Assembly: GCA_021014325.1 (NCBI GenBank)
Contig: CM037474.1
Coordinates: 25,365,488-25,429,487, forward strand
Reading direction: 5' to 3'
Origin: Plazaster borealis
Lineage: Eukaryota > Echinodermata > Asteroidea > Forcipulatida > Labidiasteridae
Length of the DNA: 64,000 nt
A program made the position numbers and the translations under genes. Within the stretch, counting starts at the first letter, position 1, and the number at the start of each line of letters is the position of its first letter. Of the stretch, positions 1 to 11,393 are shown in pieces. The notes below the pieces were generated by a model. That model saw only the letters and a program-made list of their open reading frames with translations, made no database searches and had not been told where the DNA came from.

Positions 1-430
1 TTAAAAAACATTGAAATTACCTTATATAAAACTCCGGAAATTTCAAATCACAAAAGTCCAGATTTTAAATCGGGGGGCACCTTGGGGCACTTACGCCACT
101 GTTCACCAAAATCAGCTATTTGATAATAAAGTGTAGGCCTATAGCTATGTAAAAAAAAAAACATTTCACGCACTAACTGATTCCGCGCGCGAACTCTTTA
201 CACAACCCTCCAATTTTGTAATTATTACGGGTTTTGTATCACAGAGAATCAATATTTATCCCCGTGCGACGCTCTTAGCAATTTTGCCTTGGAGTTAGAC
301 AAGACGGATCGAGACAGTTTTTATCAATAATTTCACATCAAAAACTCCTCAAAGCAGCGAGTTTATTGATGACGAACTGAAAACAGCGATTAAGTGCCAC
401 TGTCTCCGTATATTCATACTCACTTAAAGG

Positions 431-640
431 GTGGTAAAGAACAAAGTTTGTAAGTTTTCACAAATTGGCACATTAAAGTTTTAAAGATGGTCATGGTGGA
501 AAACTTCCCTTGAAATAGTATGTTTTTGAAATGTTGCTTGAAATGCTATAAATGAAAAAAATGAATAAACAATTAGTTTTGTTCTCGCGAGTCGAAACCC
601 CGATGTTTGAAAACAATGACTCACATCAATATTGCTTATT
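431..640 (-). repeat. Family E MITE fragment
   Basis: Segments such as ATGGTCATGGTGGAAAACTT, CTTGAAATGCTATAAATG and CGATGTTTGAAAAC recur, diverged, at 56.1-56.25 kb, and in the opposite orientation at 6.2-6.35 kb. Both ends are eroded. The first 430 bases of the window show nothing recognisable. Confidence 0.45.
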
Positions 641-811
641 TCGATTGCCACAATCAACACAGAAATCCCGATAGGACCGTGCACAAAAGTACACCCCATT
701 TTTTTGTCGTCGTCACTCAAACGTCGACCACTGAACTTGATGCAATTTTTCACTGGTTTATTTTAGGAGTGTTTTTGAATACTGGATGACGAGAATCAAT
801 ACTCCCCCAAA

Positions 812-984
812 AAACAAAACAAAAACAACAACAACAACAACAACAACAACATCAATAACAACACAACAACAACAACTACAACTACAACAACAACTAAAAC
901 TACAACAACAACTACAACAACAACAACAACAGCAACAACATCAATAACAACACAACAACTACAACTACAACTACAACTACAACT

Positions 985-1035
<51 letters not shown>

Positions 1036-1036
1036 T
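812..1036. repeat. CAA/ACT microsatellite
   Basis: Imperfect CAA repeat, about 220 bases, with blocks of CAACTA and two nearly identical interruptions reading ACATCAATAACAACACAACA. The shared interruption shows that part of the array was duplicated as a block. Confidence 0.95.
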
Positions 1037-1940
1037 CGAAGTACTTTCCCTTAAATTCTACCATCTTTCGGCGGGAAAACTAGAAACCAAACATAACTCA
1101 AAACACAGCCCCCACACGTTTAGACGTGCGTTCTTGCTACACACCATTAACCAGTCCACATTGCAGGCAGCGAACGGAGATGCGCCCGTCATTTCTTTCC
1201 GATCAGTTTCACATTAATTATAGGCCGAGACGAGCGTGACATTGGACGTGACCCTGTGCTTGATTTCTACCTCGAAGCTCATCTGATAAGGAATTTAAGA
1301 TGGGGGGATTATTTACGTCACCAAGGTTTTCGTGGAGTACCGTACGAATATCACCCCCCCCCCCCCAGCTAAGGGGGGAACGCGACTAGAGTTGTACATA
1401 GTCATTGAATACAGTGTCCTCGTGAAATACATTAGAGTACTTCAAAGCGGTGGTTGAAACGAGCAAGCGGCGTAAACGAATGCGGGCAATGTATGATAAA
1501 GACACTTTGTGAGTCTAATATTATTCATTTATACGCATGCCCTTACTTCGTGCTGCGTGGTTTCGGGGCCTTTTTTATCAAAAAAGCTTTTATCAAAGAT
1601 TATTCAGTGAAATTCGGCAATATTATGGAATAATGGGAGCAATGGCATGCCTGAATATTTCAAGGAATCAAGTAGTTGGGTTTTTGGCGATGATGACATG
1701 CAATGAAAACATCCCCAAAAACGTTCGTTCGTCGAAATGCACTTGACGAAATGGGTTAAAATGATGATGTGCTTTAATTAATGGAAAAGTACACTCACTC
1801 AAGTACTAAAAAAACTTTATCATAGGTTGGCAGGGTAATTTGTTTTTGGAGAAATCCTTACAACTGTGTACAGTTTTTAAAATGAGAAGTGTTTTTGTGC
1901 ACAAGGGATGTCACTCGTTCATGTGCAATGTTCAGTGGTA
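1037..1940. other. No recognisable feature
   Basis: Unique-looking AT-rich sequence with a poly-C tract near 1355. A 69-codon open frame at 1537-1746 has no recognisable motif or splice context. Confidence 0.5.
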
Positions 1941-1944
1941 AGGT

Positions 1945-2260
1945 TTTAAAATTTGTTTTAGCACTGATTTATGCTCTAAAATGATAGGTCGTGGGTTCGA
2001 ATCCCACCTGAGTAATATGCCCGAGGATTTTTTTTCACATGACTTAGGAAACTACTGAGTAGCCTAGTGCTTAGAACTCATCGATGTATGAGTAAAACAC
2101 CAATAATTTGTTTTAGCACTGATTTATGCTCTAAAATGATAGGTCGTGGGTTCGAATCCCACCTGAGTAATATGCCCGAGGATTTTTTTTTTTCACATGA
2201 CTTAGGAAACTACTGAGTATAACACATCGATGTATGAGTAAAACACCAATAATCTTTATC
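1945..2260 (+). repeat. SINE1 body in two tandem copies
   Basis: Two near-identical units (about 1955-2115 and 2107-2255) carry a B-box-like GGTCGTGGGTTCGAATCCCA followed by CCTGAGTAATATGCC and CATGACTTAGGAAACTACTG. The tRNA-like 5' end with the A box is missing from both, so the duplication postdates truncation. Confidence 0.8.
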
Positions 2261-2540
2261 TTTAACACCTATATTTAAAATCATTGCGGTACCCACTGCT
2301 AAAATATGGAATTTGAACTGCCTCTAGTTACCGTGGAAGCTTGGTCGTCTAGTGGTTGAAACATCTGCTCTAGAATGGCAAAGGTCGCGGCTTCGAATCC
2401 AACCTGAGTGTTATGCCTGTGGAACTTTTGTTCACAGGACTCGGGTAAGTACTGAGTATACACATGGGTATGGGTAAAACACACAACAAAAATTAGTCTT
2501 TATCCCTGATGCAAATTTAACATTCATTAAAATACTATCT
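2260..2540 (+). repeat. SINE1, near full length (tRNA-derived)
   Basis: This copy contains an A-box-like GGTCGTCTAGTGGTTGAAAC, a B box (GGTCGCGGCTTCGAATCC) about 30 bases on, then the tRNA-unrelated body (TGTTCACAGGACTCGGGTAA) and the tail CTTTATCCCTGATGCAAATT. It is preceded by the head CCCACTGCTAAAATATGG, also seen at 4.2 and 30.4 kb. Confidence 0.8.
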
Positions 2541-2599
2541 CACTCGATTGTCTTTTGCAATAGAGTTGTTTGCAGCGAGCATGGTACCAGTGACGTCAT

Positions 2600-2680
2600 T
2601 CCCTCTAGATCCATACGGTCTATACCTCTTCATTCCCCTCTCGATCCATACGATCTACCTCTTCATTTCGCTGACAATTA
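2600..2680. repeat. Short direct duplication
   Basis: The block CCTCT(A/C)GATCCATACG(G/A)TCTA...CCTCTTCATT occurs twice, about 35 bases apart. The rest of 2541-3030 shows nothing recognisable. Confidence 0.55.
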
Positions 2681-3029
2681 AAAGGATATGACATGGAGAG
2701 GGTTGTCAACCCCGAGCACCTGCTCGAAATGATCTCTAATAGAGAGACGACTTGGCTCAAAGTGAAAACCGTGAATTATTCACGTCCGGAATCAAGTTGT
2801 TTTCACCCACAAAAGACTTCAGCTGATTATGACGTCACGTTCCCATGGGGATCATAGAGGCTGATGTCCAACGTTTTGTTGTTAACGGCCGCGTTTATGA
2901 AACTCTGACGTCATTAAATATGTAGGTGAAACTCTGGTTAGTCCCATAGATAATTTTTTTTTTTTTAATTATAAATGCAGTTTAAGCAACAGCAACTTTT
3001 TTTCTGATTTTAATATTGCATCGTGGATA

Positions 3030-3260
3030 ATAATAAAGGACAAAACATAATTGTTTAATTCTAGTCTAAAAGCTCACTGATTAATTAAGTTCATACTATC
3101 AAGAACAATTTTTCTGTGAACAAATTCCCTTAAAAAAAAAACGCAACAGCTGATTTCGGTTGTTTACAACCAAAATTAAGAACAATGTGTTTACATGCTG
3201 AAAATTGTGCATGGTTTTTCACTATTTTCTCCTGACTGCGGATTATAGGCCCACATTTTC
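3030..3260 (+). repeat. Family F repeat
   Basis: Matches 27990-28260 over a long stretch (AAGTTCATACTA, ATGATTTCGGTTGTT-like, AATGTGTTTACATGCTGAAA, TTTTCACTATTTTCTCCTGA). The internal ends differ, so this copy is incomplete. Confidence 0.7.
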
Positions 3261-3542
3261 ACAGATTTTCACATGGTTTCATGTGCTTAGAGGTTTCTTG
3301 TATATATTTAGATGTGCTTAGAGGTTTCGTGTATATATTTAGCAAAAACGAATGGACCAAAGTGCCCAATTCACGGACGCTGTTAGCAAAGCGTGTGAGA
3401 TATTATGCAGGGCCTTGAATTTCTCGAGGCAATTCTTGCAAGCAACATGGACGCAACCATTGGGTACTTGAGAAGCACAAGATGCAATTTTCTTAAAGTG
3501 TCCAATCGTTTCCAACAAAAGGATGTGAGAATTGAGTTTGTT

Positions 3543-3653
3543 TCTCCTTCTTCTTCTTCGTCTTCGTCTTCTTCTTCTTCTTCTTCTTCTTCTTCTTCTT
3601 CTTCTTCTTCTTCTTCTTCTTCTTCTTCTTCTTCTTCTTCTTCTTCTTTCTTT
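3543..3653. repeat. TTC microsatellite
   Basis: About 110 bases of almost pure TTC (GAA on the other strand). It produces artefactual poly-Ser and poly-Lys frames. 3654-4190 shows nothing recognisable. Confidence 0.97.
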
Positions 3654-4194
3654 TTTTGGAGGTGTGACTGGAACTTAGCCTATAGCGACTGTTTAAATTT
3701 GCCCCATGGTGACATGGCCGTTTAGTCTTAAAACCGTTAATGCTAACACAAAATATTATTTCCATTGTCTTAAGCACATCATACACACCTGTCAGCTCAC
3801 ATTCCATGATATCCTAAGCTGGACCATGCCAAACATTGGAGAGGGAGTGTCAATCAACAGGTTCAGTGATTTGCTCAGGAGGTGGCCGGAAAATAACTAT
3901 GCCAGCATCCTTTTCGTATGTACAAAATCGGCACATCAGTTGTCAATGAAAAAACTTAATTATTTATACAAACAAATAAGCTCAATTTATAACCTAGGCA
4001 ATGCCCAGATATGTAAATAACACACTTAGATATAAATTGTTGAGAAATTGCAAAACAAACCCTCTAAACCAATGGAAAACGCTTGGTAGCATGGGCTAAA
4101 AACGTAACACGGGTCCGTTGAGACCAAAGAGGTGCCACGTTTAAGAGTTTTTAACTTCAAAGGGGTGCCAATTTCATGTTTGGGTACTAATTTA

Positions 4195-4835
4195 ATGCTG
4201 TTCTAAGCACAAATGGTTGTGGTGCCCGCTGCTAAAATGTGGGATTCAAACTGCCTAAATCTTCCAGGCAATCTCGGTGGTCTAGTTGGTAAGACATCTG
4301 CTCTTGAATTTCAAAGTTCATGGTTTAAAGGCACTGTACACGTTTGGCAATTACTCAAAATATATATTAGCATAAAAAACTTACTTGGTAACGAACAACA
4401 GAGAGCTGTTGATAGTATAAAACATTGTGAGAAACGACTCCCTCTGAAGTAACGTAGTTTTTGAGAAAGAGGTAATTTCGCACTAAAATAATAAAAACTT
4501 CTTGCAAGAAGTTTTTATTATTCTATCTGAAAGCACACAAATTTGTACAACAAGGGTGTTTTTTCTTTCATCATTTTCATGCAACTTCGATGACAAATTG
4601 AGCCCAAATTTTCACAGGCTTGTTATGTTATGCATAATGTTGGGATACACCAAGTGAGAACACTGGTCTTTGACAATTTCCAAACGTGTACGATGCCTTT
4701 AAAATCACATCCGAGTAATATGCCTGTGGTTTTTTATTTACAGAACTCGGGAAATTACTGAGTATACACACACATCGGTGTGGGTAAAACCAAATAATTT
4801 TCTTTGTCCCCGAAGCAGATTTGACGTCTATTAAT
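4195..4835 (+). repeat. SINE1 interrupted by MITE A
   Basis: SINE head (GTGCCCGCTGCTAAAATGTG), A box (GGTGGTCTAGTTGGTAAGAC) and upstream body run to 4323. They resume at 4704 with ATCACATCCGAGTAATATGC and end with the TCTTTGTCCCCGAAGCAGAT tail. Removing MITE A restores the spacing of intact SINE1 copies at 2.4 and 30.5 kb base for base. 4836-5575 shows nothing recognisable. Confidence 0.85.
4324..4704 (-). mobile_element. MITE family A, intact, nested in SINE1
   Basis: Terminal inverted repeats begin AGGCACTGTACACGTTTGG and end CCAAACGTGTACGATGCCT, flanked by TTAA on both sides. The interior has the CTTCTTGCAAGAAG palindrome and the block CTTACTTGGTAAC common to the family. It has no coding capacity, so it would need a transposase supplied in trans. 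Confidence 0.9.
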
Positions 4836-5579
4836 TTCACGTTCTTATCAAAAAGTACGCTGGCCTAATGCTCTGCGTCTTTAATCGCAAAAAAAATTGA
4901 AATTGGACCCACATGGAGCATCATGACTAATAAGAGTCCTCGATGACAAAAAACCTTGTTGAATAACACCGCAAGGGTTGTTTTACAAACAATCTTGCCT
5001 GTAGCCTCACCATGGGGACACTACACTTTATTGAACACTCTGGGTCCCCCTCCTACGCTCTTGCCCCGTCGCCCGGTGAAGACTCAAGTTACTCGGCCCC
5101 AGTCTCCGAGTCACACATAACATGTGTTGGGTCGATCGACTCACCAAGGAACGACATTACAATGCCATCCCCCTAGCGCTCCCATTAACGATAGGGCGAA
5201 GACCATGTCAAGCTTTGGTTTGAGGCGAGAGAGAAAGTGGGGGGTTGTGGAAATATTTTTTGATCGACGTATATATAAAGGGGAAACATCGTGAACGCTC
5301 GAAAGGGCACATTTCCGGTTGCTGAATATGGTGTTCCATCGATTATGGAGAATTTAATATAATGTGGACGGCAATGTAGGCCTACTACACCGATCGAGGA
5401 GCAGAGCATAGTGTATTTGCTCTTCGCTTCGAAATGTGAACAACATAATGCTATACCTGTAGTTAACCATGTCTGCTATTATTCTAATATAATTCTAAGT
5501 TATCATCACCGACATCGGAGCCTGGTGGATGGTGAGCCTTCTTGGTGGGTCATAAAATAACACGAAGTTGTACAACTAT

Positions 5580-5690
5580 TTTGTTCACCACTCCCGGGGT
5601 CAGCCTGACCCGGAAATGAGTCAGCCCCCCCCCCGCCCCCGCCCCCGGGACCCGGAATCCGGGCAATTCTGTCCCAGGATTGTAATGTCT
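5580..5690. mobile_element. Family C (CCCGG-rich) MITE, short copy
   Basis: Contains GGTCAGCCTGACCCGG and GACCCGGAATCCGGGCAATT, the signature of the copies at 7.3, 46.3 and 48.5 kb. A run of C has expanded in the middle (about 5625-5647). Confidence 0.7.
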
Positions 5691-6397
5691 TTAAAGCAAA
5701 TGTACAACATTGGTAATTGTCAAAGACCAGTATCCACACTTTATGTGACCCAACATATACATGAAATAACTAACCTGTGGAAGTTTAAAGGAACATTACA
5801 GAATTGGTTTTTGCTAACTGGCAGTGTAAGCACTTTATATAATCCACCATATACATAAACTGACAAACCTGTAGAAGTTTGAGATCGATCGGCCATCTGG
5901 GTCACGAGAAAATAGTGAAAAACCGATATCACATTTGCATGTATTATACAATGCATGAATAAAACGCTCATGAGCGATAAACTCCAATCGGAAATTAGTT
6001 TTATTTATTTCTCATCAAATATGGCATTTCAGACAGAAATATTTCTGGGGATGTTTTCTACTATCATCATCATTAGACCGTGTAAGTTTTATGTAAATCT
6101 GTGATCATAAAGAAAATTTTAATTACCAGTTCTGTAACGTTCCTTTAAGCTAAATCGGTCGTCGGAGTCATGAAAAAAAATAGTATACAAAAAGCATCAT
6201 ACGTTTTCACTTTTTTCAAACATCGGATTTTATCACCAATGATAAACACTAATTGTTTTACTCATTTCCTAAAAACTTTATAGCATTTCAAGCAAAACTA
6301 TTTCAAGGGAAGTTTTCCACCATGACCATCTTTATACCTTGTAAAATCTGTAAACATTTATATTTTCAACCTTACCAATGTTGTACACACCCGTTAA
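5691..6397 (+). mobile_element. Family E MITE interrupted by MITE D
   Basis: The ends form inverted repeats around GTACAACATTGGTAA and TTACCAATGTTGTAC, with TTAA just outside each. The interior is split by MITE D at 5785-6148. The joint GAAGTTTAAGCTAAATCGGT matches an uninterrupted E copy at 62.30-62.34 kb (reverse strand). Confidence 0.8.
5785..6148 (+). mobile_element. MITE family D, intact, nested in E
   Basis: About 360 bases with ends AGGAACATTACAGAATTGG and CCAGTTCTGTAACGTTCCT between TTAA flanks. It is nearly identical to copies at 24.8 and 43.6 kb, including GATCGATCGGCCATCTGGGT and CAAATATGGCATTTCAGACA. The high identity suggests recent spread. Confidence 0.92.
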
Positions 6398-6580
6398 GTT
6401 TTTTAGAGAGATGGAAACAAATTCCAGATTTACTACAGGTTTGGAAATCTTAACCGAAAAAAGAGTTATGCGCAAATCTGTGAACATTTGTAACCTTACC
6501 AATGTTGTACACACCCTTTAAGTTTTTAGAGAGATGGAAAGAAATTCCTGATTTACTACAGGTTTGGAATCTTTTCCGAA
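6368..6580. repeat. Tandem duplication spanning the E right end
   Basis: The segment from CCTTACCAATGTTGTACACA through GATTTACTACAGGTTTGGAA appears twice, about 124 bases apart, so the right end of E and its flank were duplicated together. 6581-7305 shows nothing recognisable. Confidence 0.85.
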
Positions 6581-7307
6581 ACTCCAAACTGGAACTCAAA
6601 TCCAAAAGGAAGGTATCAAAACAGCAATAAAAAAGAAATACAGGTTAAATGAACTATATAGCTTATAAATAAACTTCCTGCTTTTTATTCTGATGCAGCG
6701 GTATGTGACCCCCCAAAAAAGCAGCATGCAGTTTTTGTCAAAATAGTACGTGCATGCAGACACGTTTTCTCAGTCGATATTATTTGCGTTCAGATTTATC
6801 AAGTTAAACTTCCTCCTGAAATGAATCATAAAAATTGTCATATTTTTTTCGCTCAAAACAATCGTCTCTTATTGTATTTTCCCCTCCCCACTCCCATTTA
6901 ATCTCCGAAATCAATAGATGTGTTTATACGTGAATGGTTATTGTTTTTCCAGCACCGTGGGCTGACGCACGCTGATGGTGGGGCAATTCAAGATGCTTGT
7001 ACATGTTGGCCAACATCAAAAACATGTTTTGAAAGACCGGAGGTAGGGCACGTCAATTTTTGCTTACTGAAAAAAGTCACTCATACGCGACTTGATTTAC
7101 CCAGCTGTCTGTTAGATTGTCATCCACGCCTGAAACATTATTTTCCTACAGTAGCGAGGACGTATCCAGGTCGAGTAGGCCTGGTTACCCTCTCTAAAAC
7201 TCACAAACCTTTTTGAGTACAAAGAGGGGGCTTTTGATTTGTTGAGTTCATCTTCAGATCTTCGGAAAATGGCATCTAAAGATAAAATAATTTACCGTAT
7301 ACACTAA

Positions 7308-7500
7308 AAAAAACTCCCGGGTCATAATTGACCGGGAATCCGGGTCTCGTGATGGGGCCTGACCCATTTCTGGGTCAGTATACAATCTGCAATCTGAAAT
7401 AAAACCAAGAAGTTTGACAAACTGACGCAAGATCCGAGTTATTGGGACCCAGAACCCGGCTTTTACCCGGGTCAATTCTGGCCCGGGAGATTTTAGAATG
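7308..7500. mobile_element. Family C MITE
   Basis: Ends are CTCCCGGGTCATAATTGACC and GGTCAATTCTGGCCCGGGAG, with inner GACCCATTTCTGGGTCAG. Multiple nested GACCCGG/CCGGGTC blocks give the element strong fold-back potential. 7501-7929 shows nothing recognisable. Confidence 0.8.
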
Positions 7501-7929
7501 TACAACTTATTAAAATATAGAAACTATAAAGGTTTGCGGTAACACCGAGTAAATAATATTTATACACGAGAAACTTCGTTATTACGGCTAATGGGTGTGT
7601 TTTGGTGCCCTGGGCTCATTTACCCCCAAGCAAGTCGATCATTGTTACCTGGAAAGGCTGCACAAACTCCACCGGTAGGCCTACCCTTATCCCCCTCCCC
7701 GCCCCCACCCCGGCATCCTCTTTTATTCCTCACCATATCCTAAGGCTTACTTCAGCCGCAGGTCAAAAATCCGGCTTTTACTTTCTCAATGAAGATCATT
7801 CCCTCTTCATTTACCTGTTTTTAATGGTCCTTGTAATAAACGCCTCGTTCGCATCTCTAATGTGGAGCCCATATACACCGCGTACCTTTGTTTACACAAA
7901 GAATGACTATATAGGATTTGAGGCATTGA

Positions 7930-8262
7930 AAGAATGACCTTGTACATTCCATGGCATTTCTGGCAGGCAAGATACTACACCATGGTCATATGGTAAATCT
8001 CACGTGTCATAATTTCCACATAAATTCAAGAGTTATAAAAGTAACAGCTGAACAAGTTTTGAGATGTGCCTCTTTCTTCATATCAAAAGTTGTTACAAAT
8101 CAAACAGTGTAATATAATCTCCTAAACATATCAGATTTAATGTTTTCTTCCATTGAGTTGTGTACAAAACGTGCCTGCAGGAAGTCCAGGGTCTGTTGCT
8201 CTCTTGTAAAACATGTGATGTCTCAGGTTACATGGTCTAGGTAATATAGTTTGTTATATTGC
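7930..8262 (+). repeat. Family O repeat, copy 1
   Basis: Starts GACCTTGTACATTCCATGG, contains ATAAATTCAAGAGTTATAAA and CCTGCAGGAAGTCCAGGGTC, and ends with GGTTACATGGTCTAG. The same order of blocks is found at 17.6, 32.1, 37.3 (reversed) and 60.9 kb. Confidence 0.85.
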
Positions 8263-9495
8263 ACTATTGTAATGTGAAATGAAATTAAATCTAAGTCCGT
8301 GTACAGGCTAATGTGGAAAACATTGCTTAAGTTTAGTCTCATTCTAACAGCCATGCAAGACCAGACGTTCAATGTTAATTAAAACTAATATTCAAAAGAA
8401 AATATAGGCGACACTGAGTGTACCTAATTAACACTTTTAATTAAACAGTATTGTTTTGTAATTGCACAGGAACGAACCGGCAGGACCTATTAAATAAATC
8501 TAACACGCAGTTCTAGTTTTTAACGAAAGGTTATATCAAGAAATGCTCCCGCTATATAAATACCCCCTTCCCGCATGACACGATCGACCCACGGTAATGG
8601 AAATACTTGTACTGTAATCAACATTGAACCTATGATAATATTGTCAAGGTAGCGAGCTTCTATCTGGGTCTAGTGTAACAAGATACACGTTTCGTTACAA
8701 CAACACTTGAGTTTTTGTGTCCCCGCATAAAATGGGGTTAGTTTTTACTGGACGGGGTAAGGGGATTTTATTTAATCGGCTCTCGTGATTCCCTTTGAAT
8801 TATGCTACAATATCTAATACTGAATACTGAACTACGGAGAGGGGGTATTAATAATTACATGCCGTTTGACAGACGTGATTTATTCGAGTACCTCAGTATC
8901 GATTATTTCGTCATTGCTCGTGAGTTTATAAATGAAGACAGCATTAGGGGCTGCATGCTCCCCGCATCCCGTGTATGAACACTCCGTCATCGCTGTATGT
9001 CTTTCAGTTTTGGGAATGTTCAAGTGTTTTTGTGGCGGTCTCTTCGAGACGTCTGCTTGCGCATATATCCTTGGGCAGAACCCCCCCCCCTTTCCCTTGC
9101 GATGATTCCCCCCGTCTTCTCCCATCTTATTTTCCCACTATAATCTCAACAGATCTTGACGTATTGGAGAGCAGAAGTGCCACAACAGACTGGAAAATGA
9201 GAGCCTTTTGTTTTACCATGGGGAGAATAATAAATAGCTGTGGTTGTTCTTGACGTCACCAGGTGAAACTTGCACGCGGGGATACAGACTACAATTCAGG
9301 TGAAATGAAGCCCAAGGATGTCCGATGAATGTTTGATAAAAAAGACGTCCGTCGTGTGTTGTGCGCAGAGACACTCGTATTCCCTCGGGGGGTTGGGGTG
9401 CGGGGTGATGCCTCCGGTGTGTGTTGGAAGTGTCCATATCGTACACTATGGGGGTGTGTCCAGGTTGGCCGTCAAAAAGGGAATCACTTTATTTT
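8263..9495. other. No recognisable feature
   Basis: No repeat shared with the rest of the window and no coding signal. Frames near 8880-9450 overlap on both strands without motifs. C-rich tracts lie near 9081. Confidence 0.5.
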
Positions 9496-9867
9496 TTAAA
9501 GGTATCGTCGTTTGGTAATGACTCAAAACAAATATTAGCATAAAAAACTTACTTGGTAACAAGCAACGGAGAGCTGTTGGTAGTATAAAACATTGTAGGA
9601 AACGACTCCCTCTGAAGTAACGTAGTTTTTGAGAAAGAGGTAATTTCTCACTAAAATAATAAAAACTTCTTGCAAGAAGTTTTTAATCCTATCTGAAAGC
9701 ACACACATTTGTACAACAAGGGTGGGTTTTTTTTCATCATTTTCTTGCAACTTCGATGACCAATTGAGCTCAAATTTTCACAGGCTTGTTATTTTATGCG
9801 TATGTTGGGATACACACAGTGAGAACACTGGTCTTTGACAATTTCCAAACGTGTTCAGTGCCTTTAA
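9496..9867 (-). mobile_element. MITE family A
   Basis: TTAA on both sides. The left end AGGTATCGTCGTTTGG has a small deletion relative to other copies, and the right end is CGTGTTCAGTGCCT. The interior, including the CTTCTTGCAAGAAG palindrome, matches the 4.3 and 48.7 kb copies closely. Confidence 0.9.
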
Positions 9868-11264
9868 AGAGGCACACAACAAGTTATATAACACACAGTA
9901 ACGTATCTACGTAAAAGGTGATAATAAAGGACATTTGCTTATCCCAGTCTTCAAAATGAATATTTCGGTGCGATTTTTATCCACGTAATCCGTGTTGCTC
10001 GAAGTCTGGTAGTGTGTGTCTGTTTGGATCAATATTGAGGGCGTCTTCCAAACGGCAGACCGGTCTCGCAGGCTCTGACAGTCCGCCATGTTGAAGCCCT
10101 GCGCCTGTGGAAGACATTAGACCCGGAGCCTGAAGTAAAGGTTGGAGTTGAAGACCAAAACGTTGTTTTGAAAATACACAGAGTGTTCTGTTGTAATGTA
10201 AATTGAAGAAAAAGAAAATCTCAAGACTGTCGGTTCCCGGGGTTTTGTATTCTTATGGTCTTTCTGTTTTTGTTTGTTTGTTTGTTGGTTTTGTTTTGGG
10301 AATTTTTTTTGTAGCATCTAGCCTATACCATCAACCAACCTGAGAAAGATTTCTGTCGGAAATGCGGCAATCCCTGAGAAAGAGGTGGCAGAGCTCAATC
10401 TCATCATTTCTCTTGCTTTCAAACAACAAACGCACGACGTCAATCGCACACAAAACGTACACTTACTAGCTGTTTTCTCACAATTCCCCTCATAGAATTC
10501 AATTACATTTTCATATTTCCGTTTTCATCAGTGTTTCTTTAAGCAGGAACGAATTATATTTCAAAAACTATGTCCACAACGACACTGTCCCTTTAACCTA
10601 TATTCTGCCATAGTGGAGCAAACTATTAAATACTTTTAAATAGGTTTTGGTGCGCACGTTGGTCTTGAAAACGTTTCCATGACAACGCTGCTTCCTCCCG
10701 GATGAAGAGAAGAGGCGAGAGGGAGAGAGTGGGAGGAGACATCTTGTACGGAGGAGCAGAAGTATCGACGCAATTCCAGATAACTTGATTCAATTCGACT
10801 CGATTCAATAAACACTAAACTTCTACGCTATTTGTCTCATTCTGACAAGTTGCAGAAAAAAAGCACAAACTGTTGTGGCGTATTTTTGACTAAAAGAATC
10901 TGGGAGTATACAGTGAATAGTTTCACATCAACCTGACAGGTTTAGTTATGTGCTAAATACCATCAGCCTTTTTGAGATATGGTGGCCACTATAGGAGTAA
11001 ACCCTTTAGTTTGGGCGTTTACAAACAAATTTACCCAAACCTAATAACGCTACATACGAAGTGTGGACCTGAGAACAAAAGAGGTCCACCTAATGTAGGG
11101 ACTTGAAACACTATGTGGACTTACACATAACCACACTGTGTTTTTAACTGTGTTGAAGAATAGCATTTTCCTTAAGTGTACAGAACAAAGGAATGTCCAT
11201 AGAGTGCGTTGGGTAGAAAGAAACCTGACTATTAAAGTAGACCAACTTTGACGAGTCTTTCTCG
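9868..11264. other. No recognisable gene
   Basis: Mixed AT-rich sequence with a TTTG-rich run near 10266-10300. A possible MITE right end (CACTGTCCCTTTAA) lies near 10583-10597. No coding signal or convincing splice structure was seen. Confidence 0.45.
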
Positions 11265-11393
11265 TACATTCGGTGCTCGATAAGTGGCATGATGCACCCC
11301 CCCCCCTCATTGTGTCTTTATTGTGTTTCTTTGAATCTCAGGAATTCTTTAGAGGATTTAAGGGGTACTTTGGTACAAGAGGGAAAGAGTGTG

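Noticed and set aside
2350..2425. Possible functional tRNA genes at SINE A/B boxes (also 4.27, 30.47, 35.28, 40.3 kb)
   Set aside because: B boxes fit, but the acceptor stem and cloverleaf do not close, and the same SINE body follows each, so these are tRNA-derived SINEs.
3405..3807. Poly-Ser and poly-Lys open frames
   Set aside because: Direct translation of the TTC/GAA microsatellite with unrelated flanks.
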